Assembly (NCBI GenBank): GCA_038030265.1
Contig: CM075938.1
Location: 41,657,189-41,721,188, forward strand
Length of the DNA: 64,000 bases
Direction: 5' to 3'
DNA from: Corythucha ciliata
Lineage: Eukaryota; Arthropoda; Insecta; Hemiptera; Tingidae
Shown piece by piece: positions 45,374 to 56,491 of the stretch (the stretch's first letter is position 1; each line of letters starts with the position of its first letter). The notes under the pieces were generated by a model that saw only the letters and a program-made list of their open reading frames with translations, was not told the origin of the DNA and made no database searches. The position numbers were made by a program, and so were the translations under genes.

Positions 45374-45808
45374 ATCGGGGTAAATAATGTTTTAGAGTAA
45401 CTTTATTTTTTTAAATTATTAGTTACAAGCACAAAATCACCACCGTTATTACATATATAAAAATGTTGTGCGGCTCGAATTAAAGAAGAAATGGCACAAC
45501 TCTTGTTTTCGACTAGATCCCTAATCGAGCGAAGTTCTTAATTTTATCCGACAATTATCAACTGCCCGCTTTTTCCTTTAGAAATCCCAGGTCCGTTGGC
45601 TCCAAGAGTCAAATCAATCTCGCGTTGTTTACCATCCACTAAACTGTGCGAAATTCTGGAAAAAAGAGATAACATTCGATTATTTGTTATCTTGAAAACC
45701 ATGAAACCAACCTTCAGCCCAGGTTACTTTAGTGGAAGAATGGGACGGGGGGGCTCAGTTTTGATACACGATCGTTCTTGTTGTTAGAAAAGTGATTGAA
45801 AGTGCATT

Positions 45809-48001
45809 ATGTCATTAAACCATAGAAATGAAACTCATAAGGCTCCTCGACCGCCTCACAGCCCCGTACCACCGTCAAGCTCATCTTCAGGGTCGTCAGG
45901 ACCCGCCCTTGTTCCCGACGTTTGTTTTTCTTGGGCGCCCATCACCAATGAGTTTTTCGAGGCGATTCAGGAGCTCAAACTGGGTGAACTACTTCACGAC
46001 GATTTATTTGGACTTTTCGAAGCAATGTCGGCTATTGAAATGATGGACCCTAAAATGGACGCGGGTATGTTGTGTAATCGTGGAAGAAAAGCTCCTCTGA
46101 CCTTTAGCCAAGCCATAGAGGAAGGTGTTCTCAAATTGGAGAGTATTCCTTATGAGGAACTTATCGGGATCATGGATACAACCTGGTCGTGTCTGATTAC
46201 TTGGCTCGATGGCCACTCTTTAGCACAGACAGTTTTCACTAACTTGTATCTTCACAACCCGCACTTGATTCAGGACAAGCCTCTCAAGGCTTTCTGCATT
46301 GCTATTTATAAGCTTATTGACCTTATCAAGGATTTTGTCAGTCGGGGATTTGTCGTAGAGGAAGAGGATTTTCAACCCGTTGTGTACGGCTACCGGCTAA
46401 ATCCTGACATTTCGGAAGTCAAAGCCATCAGTATGTTGAAGGATGTTGAGGATGAGTTGAACAGGAGAAAAAGAGCCGTGCAAAACGATTCTGCAGTACC
46501 TACCGACCAGGATGACCTCTCGGCCGTTATTTTACGCATTCGCTTTATTCGACTCGTTCTCCAGGCTTTTCGCGGTCTTGGTAAAAAAGACATTAATCCA
46601 ACTTTGGTCTCCGACTATACAAAGCTCCTGTCAAATTGTTCCGACCTCATTCCATTTCTCATAACCTCTAGTTCCCGTTCTTGTCCTCCTTACTACACTT
46701 CTGAGATCCACGGACCCGTCATGATCGGCTTTGACCCTTTAGTGAATCAGCGACTTCTCCCTCCGACTTTTCCTCGATACACACACATCAAGGCACCCAC
46801 CGAAGCATATAATAAGCTCGACGAACTTTTTGGGCGAATCCGACAAGTATCAAAAGTCTGCTCGTACACATCCTTTCACGCCGCTCTCGAACTCATGCTT
46901 GAAGTCAGTTGTACCAAACCGTGCATCGTGTCTCGTTCCATCATGCAAATTCTGTATTTGCCAAACTGCAGCCGCGCTGGTGACACCATCTACTGTATCG
47001 ACGCTCTCCGAGACGCTGCCCGAACTTTCATATCACCGCCGGTTCTTATGCCTCGGTCCCAGCTCACCAACAACCCGCAGACAAAAGAGTGTCTCGACTG
47101 TTTTTTCACGCACTGCGTTCGTCCCTTCAGCAACCTCATTCAACTCTGTGGGTTAAATCGCGCTAGACAGCGCGAAAAACTAGCTCATCTTCTCGAAGAG
47201 TTTGCCAATCTTCAGGACGAAGCCGAACGTATAGACACTCTCCTTCACAACCTCTCGAAAAAATGCGAAAACCCTCGTCCCCACCTAGCTTGTTTCGGCA
47301 CTTGGGTCCTCTACCATACTCTCCGCATCATGATTATGTTCCTCCTGTCAGGTTTTGAACTTGAACTCTATTCAACTCACGAGTACCACTACATATTCTG
47401 GTATCTCTACGAATTTCTCTACAGTTGGCTCATTTCCTCTCTCAGCCGAGCCGACGGCTTCCTCGCCGAACAGGAGAACCTCGCCGAAACCGGCAAATCC
47501 AGTAAGCGTCGCAACAAGTCCAAAACCAAAAAGCGCGTTCGACCCTACGCCCGTGAAATCACCATTAATCAAGCACTTCAGAGCATGTGCGGAGGTTATT
47601 TCAAAGCCATGATTGGATTCAGAAAAGACCGAAAACTCCCACTTCCTCATCCAGAATTCGACTGCGAGCGCGTTCGGTACGAGCACCGATTCGCGCCGTT
47701 CATCAGCGTTCTCCTCACCCCTCCTCCAGTTCAGTACAAAGAGTTCGAAGATATGACCAACGGACTGTATCAACTCGACAGTAAGGAACATTACATTAAC
47801 GGCTGCAAATTGTTCCATCAGGCCCGCACGCTCCTCGAAAGCGTTCCAGGCCCTGATCAGGAAGTAAACGACCTTTTGCGGGTAGCAAAAACGAATTTCG
47901 TAGTTTTAAAACTTCTCGGAACGGGACACAAATTGAATTCGACAACTCCTCCTGATTTCGATTTTGGTCTTCATCATCATTTTCCGATTATAAAAATTTG
48001 A
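45809..48001 (+). CDS. NAA35: N-alpha-acetyltransferase 35, NatC auxiliary subunit (MAK10 homolog), single exon
   Basis: Auxiliary, ribosome-anchoring subunit of the NatC N-terminal acetyltransferase, which works with NAA30 and NAA38 on Met-Leu/Ile/Phe/Trp-type N-termini in the cytosol. The intact 730-residue frame is about the length of animal NAA35. The N-terminal 45 residues are Pro/Ser-rich. The conserved block starts with FSWAPITNEFFEAIQELKLG and continues ELLHDDLFGLFEAMSAIEMM and DPKMDAGM, the best-conserved part of the Mak10 family. Further family-like segments are TTWSCLITWLDGHSLAQTVF, PHLACFGTWVLYHTLRIMIM and a basic linker KSSKRRNKSKTKKRVRPYAR. The start chosen is the first ATG of the frame. 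The gene has no introns, unlike its neighbours. An ATTAAA at 48033 may be the polyadenylation signal. Confidence 0.93.
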   Translation: MSLNHRNETHKAPRPPHSPVPPSSSSSGSSGPALVPDVCFSWAPITNEFFEAIQELKLGELLHDDLFGLFEAMSAIEMMDPKMDAGMLCNRGRKAPLTFSQAIEEGVLKLESIPYEELIGIMDTTWSCLITWLDGHSLAQTVFTNLYLHNPHLIQDKPLKAFCIAIYKLIDLIKDFVSRGFVVEEEDFQPVVYGYRLNPDISEVKAISMLKDVEDELNRRKRAVQNDSAVPTDQDDLSAVILRIRFIRLVLQAFRGLGKKDINPTLVSDYTKLLSNCSDLIPFLITSSSRSCPPYYTSEIHGPVMIGFDPLVNQRLLPPTFPRYTHIKAPTEAYNKLDELFGRIRQVSKVCSYTSFHAALELMLEVSCTKPCIVSRSIMQILYLPNCSRAGDTIYCIDALRDAARTFISPPVLMPRSQLTNNPQTKECLDCFFTHCVRPFSNLIQLCGLNRARQREKLAHLLEEFANLQDEAERIDTLLHNLSKKCENPRPHLACFGTWVLYHTLRIMIMFLLSGFELELYSTHEYHYIFWYLYEFLYSWLISSLSRADGFLAEQENLAETGKSSKRRNKSKTKKRVRPYAREITINQALQSMCGGYFKAMIGFRKDRKLPLPHPEFDCERVRYEHRFAPFISVLLTPPPVQYKEFEDMTNGLYQLDSKEHYINGCKLFHQARTLLESVPGPDQEVNDLLRVAKTNFVVLKLLGTGHKLNSTTPPDFDFGLHHHFPIIKI

Positions 48002-48724
48002 ATTAGTCAACCTACCATGCACTGAAAATACAATTAAACCTGGAATTGTTTTTTTCTTAATTGACTACCTACTATTTCCTTGTTTGCGAGGTTGAGGGGT
48101 TTTAGTCCTGGGATAAAGGAATTTGATTTGGGAAGGAGGATTTGTTTCCGTCAGGAAAGAAATGGGCGGAGGGCAGAGGTGACATTCTGACTTGTTTCCC
48201 AAGGTTTTCAAAGCGGCGGTGAGTGTATTTGACCCAGGAGGGGGGGGGGCAAAGATAAAGACCCCCCCCCCCATCATCTCGAAGATCCTCGATTCAGGTA
48301 GCCCCCTGATAGGCCGCTCATTGTTCAAAAAAAAAATCGACTAAATCGATGATAATGTAAAACGCTCATTTTTGGCCAATTTAAGGGGCGTTAGGTGACC
48401 AACAGGTGGCGTTATGGTGCAATCCGGCTGCGGTGGTCAATTAATAATTTTCCGAGGGGACCCCACGTCCAGCTCAAATCGAAACACGATGGGAAAAATT
48501 TGTCAATTATTATTTGATAAGGCTGCGCGCTTCACAATTTTGGCGGAAATGGTTTCATAAACTTAATTGAACGAAATCGTGTAGGTATCCAGGAGGATTT
48601 CTAGGCAAAGAGAATCTGAAAACCGAGTCGAATTTTACATTACGCGAGCCGTGGGAGGGGTTTTCACTGTGATCAGAGGCCCAAAGAATTTCCGCGCACG
48701 GAGGACACGCAATAGGCAGACCTG
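48002..48724. other. Intergenic, no gene
   Basis: Contains poly-G at 48239-48248 and poly-C at 48262-48271. I looked here for the missing last myosin exon on the minus strand and did not find it. Confidence 0.4.
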
Positions 48725-48855
48725 GGGGCCTATTCTGAGTTGTCGGGAAGAAATGCCGCAAGTGCGGTTGCTATGACGGGATAATGTTATTTCTTATTCA
48801 GCGTTCTTGGATCCCGCTTGCGGGATTTTATCCCGACAACTCAGAATAGGTCCCC
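48725..48855. mobile_element. MITE with GGGGCCTATTCTGAGTTGTC end
   Basis: The left GGGGCCTATTCTGAGTTGTC and right GACAACTCAGAATAGGTCCC are inverted. CCTGG lies on both outer sides and may be a 5-bp duplication. Internal words GGGATAATGTTATTTCTTAT and CTTGGATC link it to 34675-34807. Confidence 0.7.
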
Positions 48856-48899
48856 TGGAGTCCAAGACAGTGCCTGGGCGCAGTCGGGATGCTCTGAAG

Positions 48900-49095
48900 T
48901 CGGGGACGAAACCAGTCAAGGGCGGATCTGGGACCTCTCTCAGGGGGGGGTAATCGAAACCCCTCCCCTCCCCCAGTACACCCCCACCACCTACCCACCA
49001 CTCCCCTTCCCCCAAGTTTTGAAAGATTTTCCAAGCTCCAGGGGGGGGGGGTAATTCTGCTGTTACCCCCCCCCCCCCTAGATCCGCCTATGAAA
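48900..49095. mobile_element. Short element with GGCGGATCT ends and G/C homopolymers
   Basis: GGGCGGATCTGGG at the left is answered by CCTAGATCCGCC at 49077-49088. Between them are two poly-G runs and one long poly-C run and pyrimidine-rich DNA. Frames over it are low complexity. Confidence 0.45.
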
Positions 49096-49567
49096 CCAGT
49101 GACAACGCGAAACGCTCATTTTTGAGCTTCTGCAAGTAGCGCTGACGGCTTCTTTAGGTGAGTTTTGACCGGGGCCGGTTGTATTTATCAATTGAGCATT
49201 GCAAACACTTGCAAATTTGCTCAGGCATCCTTTTTTTACTCAACCAATGGAATTTTCTCATCGAATTTAGTTTACAGCGTGCTCCATTTTGCTCCAAAAT
49301 AAACTATTCGACCAAAAATGCATGTTATTTTTCTGTCCGAATGTGATTTATTGATCAAAACTTTTATTGAAATTTTGACCAACATTGTGACCCGACTCGT
49401 TCACGTCCTGGTTATCCTCGCCCCGCTATCCGTCAGCCGTACCAGCCGGTGAACGCTGACACCTTACCAGTGTGGACCGCGGGGGTTTTACAGGGATAAT
49501 GGCCAGGCGGGGAGAGATACCAGGGGATGTACTCTATGACCGAGGCCGGGAGACTGTGAGTTTCGTT

Positions 49568-51151
49568 CAGGGTTGCCACAGAATGGCTCGCACGGAATTC
49601 ACTGACTTTTCCCGGTTTTCCCTGGCCAGTTCCGTGAAATTCCCCGGTCAAATTCGAGCAACATTGAAAGAAAAGTCAAAGAAATTAAACACTTTTAATT
49701 AGGGGTGACAAGAGAGTCACTTAGTAGTAATGTTGGGTTCTGGTCAATTAACCTCATTCAAAATTTGCAATTGACAGGCCACTTGTCTGGAACGATTATT
49801 ACCGGAATTTGACCGTCAAAATTTCGGACTCACAAACTGCTTCCGGCTTGGGGCAACTTCAAAAAACGAACAGAAATTTTGCCTACAATTGGTGTAGGCT
49901 AAAACATTTGCGATTATGGTGAAAATAGCCAGAATGTAAAATTCACAAATTTGGCTAGAAAAAGCCAATTCTCCCTTACGTACCCTGTAGGATCCGATCA
50001 TTCAATGAAGAAATTTCGGATGTTTCGCTTTCACAAAAATCAATTTCGAAGGATTCAGTCATTAAAACCCGAATTTCGTAGGGTAGACTCGTTCAAAAAA
50101 CCTTTGTAGGGGTTGGTCCTCCGAAAAACCAAATTAAAATTTTGCGGGTCTGGGCTCCATCAATGATACCAAATTTTGTGGGTCTAACTCTTTCAAAAAC
50201 CCCTATTTCACGGACTTTGGTTGTATGATAAACAAATTCCGCGGTATGACTCTATCAAATCCAAATTTCGCGAGTTTGGCTCTTTCATAACCCAATTTCG
50301 TTTATTTGGCTACCGTAACTGCCAATATCGAGGGGGACGTTTCAAATACGAAAAAACCTAAAATCAGATTTTTGCTCATACAAAATCAAAATTTGACGAG
50401 TTAATCTCCTTCAACAAACGGGTTTGGCTCTCCGGAATACGAAATTCGCAAGTTGGCTCTTTCATAACGATTTAGATTTAACGATTTTGGCTCTTTCAGA
50501 AACAAAATTGACACATTCATTAATGTGGCTTATCATTCAAACCGTGAACTTCGTGATTGAATGCTTCGCCCCAAATTTTGATATTCAAATTTCGTGAAAT
50601 AGGAGTCTTCGAAACCAGATTTCACAGATTACCGATCATTCAGGCTTCGGGTCTGTCAAGTCCTGATTTCACGTAGATATTTGGCTTTTTCAAAACTGAA
50701 TTCCACGAATCTCACGGAAATTTCACTTTTTAGCAGAAATCAATAAAAGTAGGTATTACGCTAATTATTTCATCACGAACCGTCGAATTGACTGGAGGCG
50801 CGCATTTTGGCCTCGACAATGGTCAACTGAACCTTCGAATAAAATTATTTGGTCTGTTTCCGAGAAATTATTACGATCCGACTTGAGAAAATTTAAGAAA
50901 TTTCGATCTGAATCCGGGACAAAACGCGTTCCCTGGGGGGGGGGGGTTGGCCCTAGAAATATCCACGCTGTCGTGGGCAAATGGGCATGAAATAAACGAA
51001 TTTTCAGTTCAAATGAGCTTGGAATGTCCGGTTTCAAGGTCAAATTATCACCGTCGTTTCTCATGGTTTGGCAGGAGTAGATTTTGACGGGTCAAATTCC
51101 TAGTACAACTCAAAAAATGTAGAACGAAAAAGACTGTCTATGGCAACCCTG
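49568..51151. mobile_element. Possible hAT-type segment with CAGGGTTGCCAC / TGGCAACCCTG ends
   Basis: CAGGGTTGCCACAGAATGG starts at 49568 and TGGCAACCCTG ends at 51151, in inverted orientation. The inner left part TTCCCCGGTCAAATTCGAG fits a common animal repeat of this terminus. No matching 8-bp duplication is visible (GTTTCGTT on the left, TCGTTTAA on the right), so the pairing is tentative. It contains a family B array. Confidence 0.4.
49990..50720 (-). repeat. Family B ~30-bp degenerate array (reverse orientation)
   Basis: Repeated AAATTTCGCGGGTTTGGCTC with TTTCAAAAACC-type units (for example near 50190, 50240, 50290 and 50440) are the reverse complement of the GCGAAATTGG...TTTTTAGCGAG units. 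Highly diverged. Confidence 0.65.
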
Positions 51152-51249
51152 TCGTTTAAGATTTGAGCCTGTCGGTAATGATGGGGACACTGGAGGTAAC
51201 AAGATGACGAGAGAAGACGAGTGCAGCGGTGAAAACGGTGATGAAGGGC

Positions 51250-51745
51250 TTCACAGCCATCTAGGGGTTTGGGGTATCTGACTCCTGCTGTGACAAAATA
51301 GCAGCACGATAGTTCGACGTGCCATTGTTGAGCCTGTTCCTCGGCAGTGACACCACGCATTGACGAATGCTAAAAAGCGGCTGGCTGATGCCTTGGTTAT
51401 ACTGGGTTCAGCTGTCGGACGTCCTTGTAGAGGTGGCACTGGAAGAGGGTGTGGTCCCCTGGTTTCGTGTTCGCAGGGGCAGTCGGGGCTTTCATGAGAT
51501 CGATGGTAGTGGAGCTTGCGATTGAAGGTTCCCTGTCCCGAGAGAAGTTCATCTGCTGGATAGCTCAAAAATCTCCTCGCGAAGTCGCTCTTGGATCAGG
51601 TCGATCGTGGCATGTGTGTGGCGTCCTGTGCCATTTGGCTTGCCAATGCTGCAACGCGGCGTGAAGGTAGATAAGTAGCTACCGTCCCTATCTGGATATT
51701 TCTTGGGAAACACGTTCCCTTTGCTTTCATCTAGCATGGACCCTG
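51250..51745 (-). mobile_element. LINE (R1/Jockey-like) ORF2 3'-end relic
   Basis: Minus-strand frames give NGTGRHTHATIDLIQERLRE and then, in another frame, ELLSGQGTFNRKLHYHRSHE and SPDCPCEHE followed by a His. This is the GR-T...LSGHG-F...L...SP-C-CG...H pattern that ends the reverse transcriptase ORF of many non-LTR retrotransposons of insects. Two frame changes show decay. The 5' part is absent. Confidence 0.6.
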
Positions 51746-52084
51746 AAACTGGAAGCCTGAAGAGTGCAAAATGTAGTAGTCTGACGTCTGAGGCAGAATG
51801 TGCCCGTCTTAAGTGAATAAATGCATTATTGTGTTGTAGTTCTTGAGTTTCTCCGCTATTCTTCTCTCGCTTTGAGAGCTTGTGCTCGGCTGCACGTTGA
51901 TAGAATAACTATTTAGGTAGCAAAACTCCTCAGCCAGAAGGGGCGACGGCCAATACCAAAGGGGCAAGGGGGCAACACACCTCCGTTACCTTCCCTGTTT
52001 CACCACCACTGGATTTTCATAAATTCCTAACTGAAATATTGACATTTCTGACATTTATGTCAGAGAGGTGAGTTAACCTATTAA

Positions 52085-52122
52085 CTCTCTCTCTCTCACT
52101 TTCACTCTCTCTCTTTCACGCA
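52085..52122 (+). repeat. CT-rich microsatellite
   Basis: Repeated CT and CTCACT units lie just downstream of the last visible myosin exon. Confidence 0.7.
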
Positions 52123-52181
52123 CTCTTCCTTTTCATCCAATGCCTACATTATCTTTGCAAAAAATAATTACAAGTACGTAC

Positions 52182-55100
52182 TTTCCGTAATTGATATCGT
52201 TGATGTTTAGCAGGTCAGAATTCTTTGTGATGTGCACCAGCATGGTGACTAATTCTATTAAATATGGTGCTTCTAAAATAATATCGCCCTAAAACAGAAA
52301 AGAAGACAAAAATCAGAAACGACTATTAAATTCTGTTTTGATGAAAGCTCACTTTGTCTTTCGTCAATTGTGGCGGTATCCGTATGAGGAGAAATCCATC
52401 TCTTTCTGAGGTCACCTCGATTTTCAATATGGACTCCAAAGGGATTTTATGCTTGAGTTTGTAATGTTTTTCACCGTCCTCCACCAGGTAGAAGTGTTTA
52501 TCGGACAATAGTAGCGTTCGGTCTCTTCGTTTGTAGCCGTGACGGTCGAATTTGATAAGGTTGCATCCGTACTGGTTTATAAAATCAATGTATTTTTAGG
52601 TTAACTCTGAGGGTAATTTGGATAATTACCAAAATGGTGTCTCCAGCGGCTGCCTCGCTGGCGTAAAAGGACTTTTTAACGGATTCATGAACATCAGTGA
52701 GTCGGTCTTCGACAAATGGATAAACAACGCTCTGTTCATAGTTTTTCTTTTTGTCTTTGAAGAGTCCTTCGGCTAGAACTTTCAAATCAAGTTGTTTCTT
52801 TCGTTGAGGGGTAAGACTTTGACGATATTTCCTGGCGAGCCAACGTTTGTGCATGGGACGCAGCTCCTCCGATGCCTGTTGACAGACAACAGGAGCCGCT
52901 GGCCAAGTGTCTGAGAGTAGGCTGTCAGGCAGAGCTTTCGAAAGTCTCAGAAGGTATTGGGCTTTTGTAGTCTGGACGAAGCGACGGTTGAGATCCGTAA
53001 CTGGGCCGTGGCGGGTGATGAATCCTTCGATGAAACTGTTTAAAAGTTATTGAATAGGTAAAAAATAAATGTATAAATTAAACTTGACGAGGGATATAAG
53101 AACGTACTTTCGGATGACCCTAACAGCCCGCCTCCTCCTTTCCGCCTCCTTCATAGCTAACTTACGCCTGGCGTATTTTTCAAGCACGATAGCGGCATGT
53201 TTCAACCGGATAAATTTCTGTTGTTGAATGTGCCTTCTCCATTGACTTTGAATTACGGTTGCCAATTCGTGCTTTCGCGCTTGGAATGCGTCTTCAATTT
53301 CGAAAAGTGTCTTTGCGTGGCGAATGAAAACTTTAGTCCTGAAAATTAAGCAGCAAACATTGTCAGAAATTGTCTCTTCTAGTCCACCCTTGGAACTGAA
53401 CGAGAACCGTCCGGAACGGGTTTGCGCACGCGTTCATCTGAATAACATTATAACGTAGTGCGTAAAATTTCTGGAGTGTATCGAAACTCCCTAGAACGGC
53501 ACTCGGACTACGATGATTTTCGAAATAATAATGATGGTAAAATAATACTATATCAAGTTACTTCGCGTCAATGTACATCTTAAGCAGAGGGATCTTGATT
53601 TTTCAATAGACGATGGCTTGATAGTCACCAGAAAGTTGTCACACTATTACAAGAAGGATCATTTTTCCTCTAAAGAACTCACTTTCCCATTCGGTAGTCA
53701 GTTGACTTGTAGCCCAAGTGATTCATCAGATGCTGAACGCCCTCTTTGTCCTCACCTTTGAAGTATGGCCACGTGCTTGGGCATAGACTTTTGTACCGTC
53801 TGAGGAACTGGTTGTAATGACGTCGATAGGCGAATCCCGCTCTTCTCACCCTTAGGTTTTCCATGAGTCCGAGATATTTGACTTGATGGCCGACTATTTC
53901 TTTACTGAATGAACCTAGGAAAATGGCAGGTATGATTAGGAACCTCTAATAATACATGAGAAGGGGGAATTAAAAGAAAATTACCTGGCTGCTTAAAGTC
54001 GTTGGGTTTAATGCATCGGATGTAACTTGGTTCTTTTGAAATTAATATCCTCATCAATTGATTCAAACTCAATTTGAATTGAGTTACAGCTGTGTCCGGC
54101 CGTTTCTTGCTTAGCAGCTCTGATTTGGAAAACACTGCCTGAAAGTAGAACATCAAAATTCGGGGTTTCTCGAGTGGAAGCTTTACCCTGTTATCTGATC
54201 AACATACTTTTGTAATTGAATTGCTTGTGTCTGACATGACCTCCCTCAAATCTCTAAAAAGTAAATCGTTGTTTTTATCCAAAAATCCGTTCGCATCGTA
54301 GATAACTTCTCCAGCATAATGTACAATGGCGAAATCCTAGAAATTAATTTTTTCCTCAGAAATTTTCGCGTATTTTTTAAGCGAATGTCATTACTTGTCG
54401 GGACATGATTTTTTGCATTTTCAAATCCGCTTTCTTATGGCTAATAAAGTGCTTGTGGGAGCTCAGCTGGTTGCTCATTTTCTCGAGGAACGTTGCGTCT
54501 GATGGATTTCCCGGTCGAAGACACTCTTCATCGAGCAACGATATGATTCCTTTATGTTTCTCCTCGATTAATTCGATTATTATGTTGTTGTCTAAATATT
54601 CTACCGATTCCCACTCAATGCCTTCGTACAAGTATTCTTCTTGTTCTGATTTAAGTGTTAACTCGATAAAAAGTTGTTGTAGCTTTTCGTTGCAATAATT
54701 GATGCAGAACTGTTCGAAACTAGATAGAACGACAAAAAAAAATTGGATTGTTTCGGTGCAATCCGAAATAGTTTTATCGTACCTGTTCCTATCAAATATC
54801 TCAAATCCGTATATGTCCAAAATGCCCATCAATCTCGTAGTTCGTTTGTCACCCGTGTACTGGAGAGCGCTATTGAATCGTTGAACTAGCCATGAAAAAA
54901 GTCGGTCATAAATAGCTTTAGCCAGAGCATCTCTCGCGTAAATAGACGTTTCGAGGTCCAGCGGCGACGTAACGGACTCGCCTCGAGCTAATATAGTCCT
55001 CCGGGTAAGAGCTTGACTTAGTTCCGACGCTGTACAACCGAGAAGCTGAGCCAAAAACGTTGATAATTCCATGTACCTATCATATTTTCTTCCCCCAAAA

Positions 55101-56491
55101 CAATCTGTTAATACCTCCGCCGCACAGTTGACGTGATAGTAGTCCGTGAGTGTCGCTGTGCCTTCATTATCCATTAGAATGACGTTGCCCAAGTGTAGAA
55201 TGCTTGCAATGATTGCCATTATTTCTCCTTGTTCGCGCGCTTTCAAGCCTAAGACTTCCATTGCGTTCCAGACTTCGTGCATTTGCTTTGCGTCACTACT
55301 GTGGCTTTCTCCGTGCTTATCCTGATGAGTGAACCTAAATGTTATTATCATGAATCGTCAATACTAAACATCTTACAGTCTTGGCGATGTATGTGTAGGC
55401 GTCAACGTCTCGTTTTAGGTGGAGCGTGTCTAGGAGATCGTGATCGGCACCAGCGAGTAGCTGGTAGAAGATATGAAAATTCCTTTCTCCTTTGTTGTGA
55501 TGAACCACTCGGGACTTCTCCAGAAGGTAGTTTAAAATGTTTCCCCCTACGGGAACTCCCTAGAATGAAAAAAACTCTCATTTCAATCCTTCATTCAATC
55601 TCACTTCGGAAGTGACACTCACCAAACCATTGAATTCAATATCCATGTACTTTCCAAACCGACTTGAATTGTCATTTCGCGCAGTTTTTGCGTTACCAAA
55701 CGCCTCCAAAATGGGGTTCGACTGAAGGAGCTTGTCTTTCACCGACTGGACGTGTCCCGTACCGATTGACACAGCAGCTACGTACTCGAGCACTTTTTTG
55801 CTCGCTTCCGTCTTTCCAGAACCCGACTCACCTGGACGCCAGAAACACGTTCATTTTGTTTTTATGCCATAGTCAGCAATGCCAGAAAAATATTCTGGGT
55901 GAATACAAGAATAAAAAAATGTTCCAACGAGGACGATATTAATTCGAAAATAGAGAGGAGCGCACTTATTACTTATGCGCATTAATACGCTCACTTTGAT
56001 CTTTCATCGCACTCCACTCAATCAACTATCACACCAAAATTTACCAGAAATTAAAATGCATTGATCCGCGTGTTCCTCTACCAACGATCTGTAAGCTGCT
56101 TCTGTAACAGCAAATCTGTCAAACAAACCAAAATGTTGGTGAAGGGAATCTTGAAAGGATCATGTTTTACAAGAAAAATGTACACACATATGAGGAGGAT
56201 TTTCAATGAGATGTGTTTTTTGGTACTCCGCGATAGTTCTGGGGCCGTAAATATTTAAATTTTTGTACGGGTTAACTGATACCAGCACGTGTCCAATGTA
56301 AGTCTAAAAAAAATTAAAAAATCGGAATTGTCGAAGAATGAGAGGAAAACGAAAAGGGTTCTTACGTAGATAATATTTTCGTAAAATCGTTTTCTTAAGT
56401 TTTCCACAAATGCCTTCTCACTTCTGTAGTCATCCAGGAGGACTGAGTCTTCAACGCCTACTCGATCCCTCTCATGAAGGCTTCTCTCCAT
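52182..56491 (-). CDS. Class I unconventional myosin, Myo1C / Myo61F subclass (last exon not found)
   Basis: Membrane-binding, actin-based motor. Fourteen exons join in frame: 56491-56366, 56303-56188, 56115-56045, 55831-55623, 55559-55377, 55321-54783, 54719-54395, 54336-54208, 54138-53985, 53914-53683, 53338-53108, 53035-52630, 52571-52353 and 52288-52182; about 1015 residues. The N-terminus [20 protein letters not shown] matches the Myo1C type. The P-loop is [10 protein letters not shown], switch 1 lies around [18 protein letters not shown], switch 2 is [11 protein letters not shown], the actin-binding part is [17 protein letters not shown], and YIRCIKPND marks the SH region. About three IQ motifs follow ([13 protein letters not shown] onward), then the basic TH1 tail. 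Exon 14 ends in phase 2 at a donor after INDINYGK, so a short last exon of perhaps 10-30 codons is missing from what I can see. An acceptor precedes the ATG, implying a 5' untranslated exon. Confidence 0.9.

Noticed and set aside
45596..45787. Upstream frame of 63 codons before NAA35 as a separate gene or exon
   Set aside because: No motif and no convincing splice link to NAA35; more likely 5' untranslated or intergenic sequence.
49568..51151. Confident assignment as a hAT insertion
   Set aside because: The ends fit, but the expected identical 8-bp flanks are absent, so it is listed only with low confidence.
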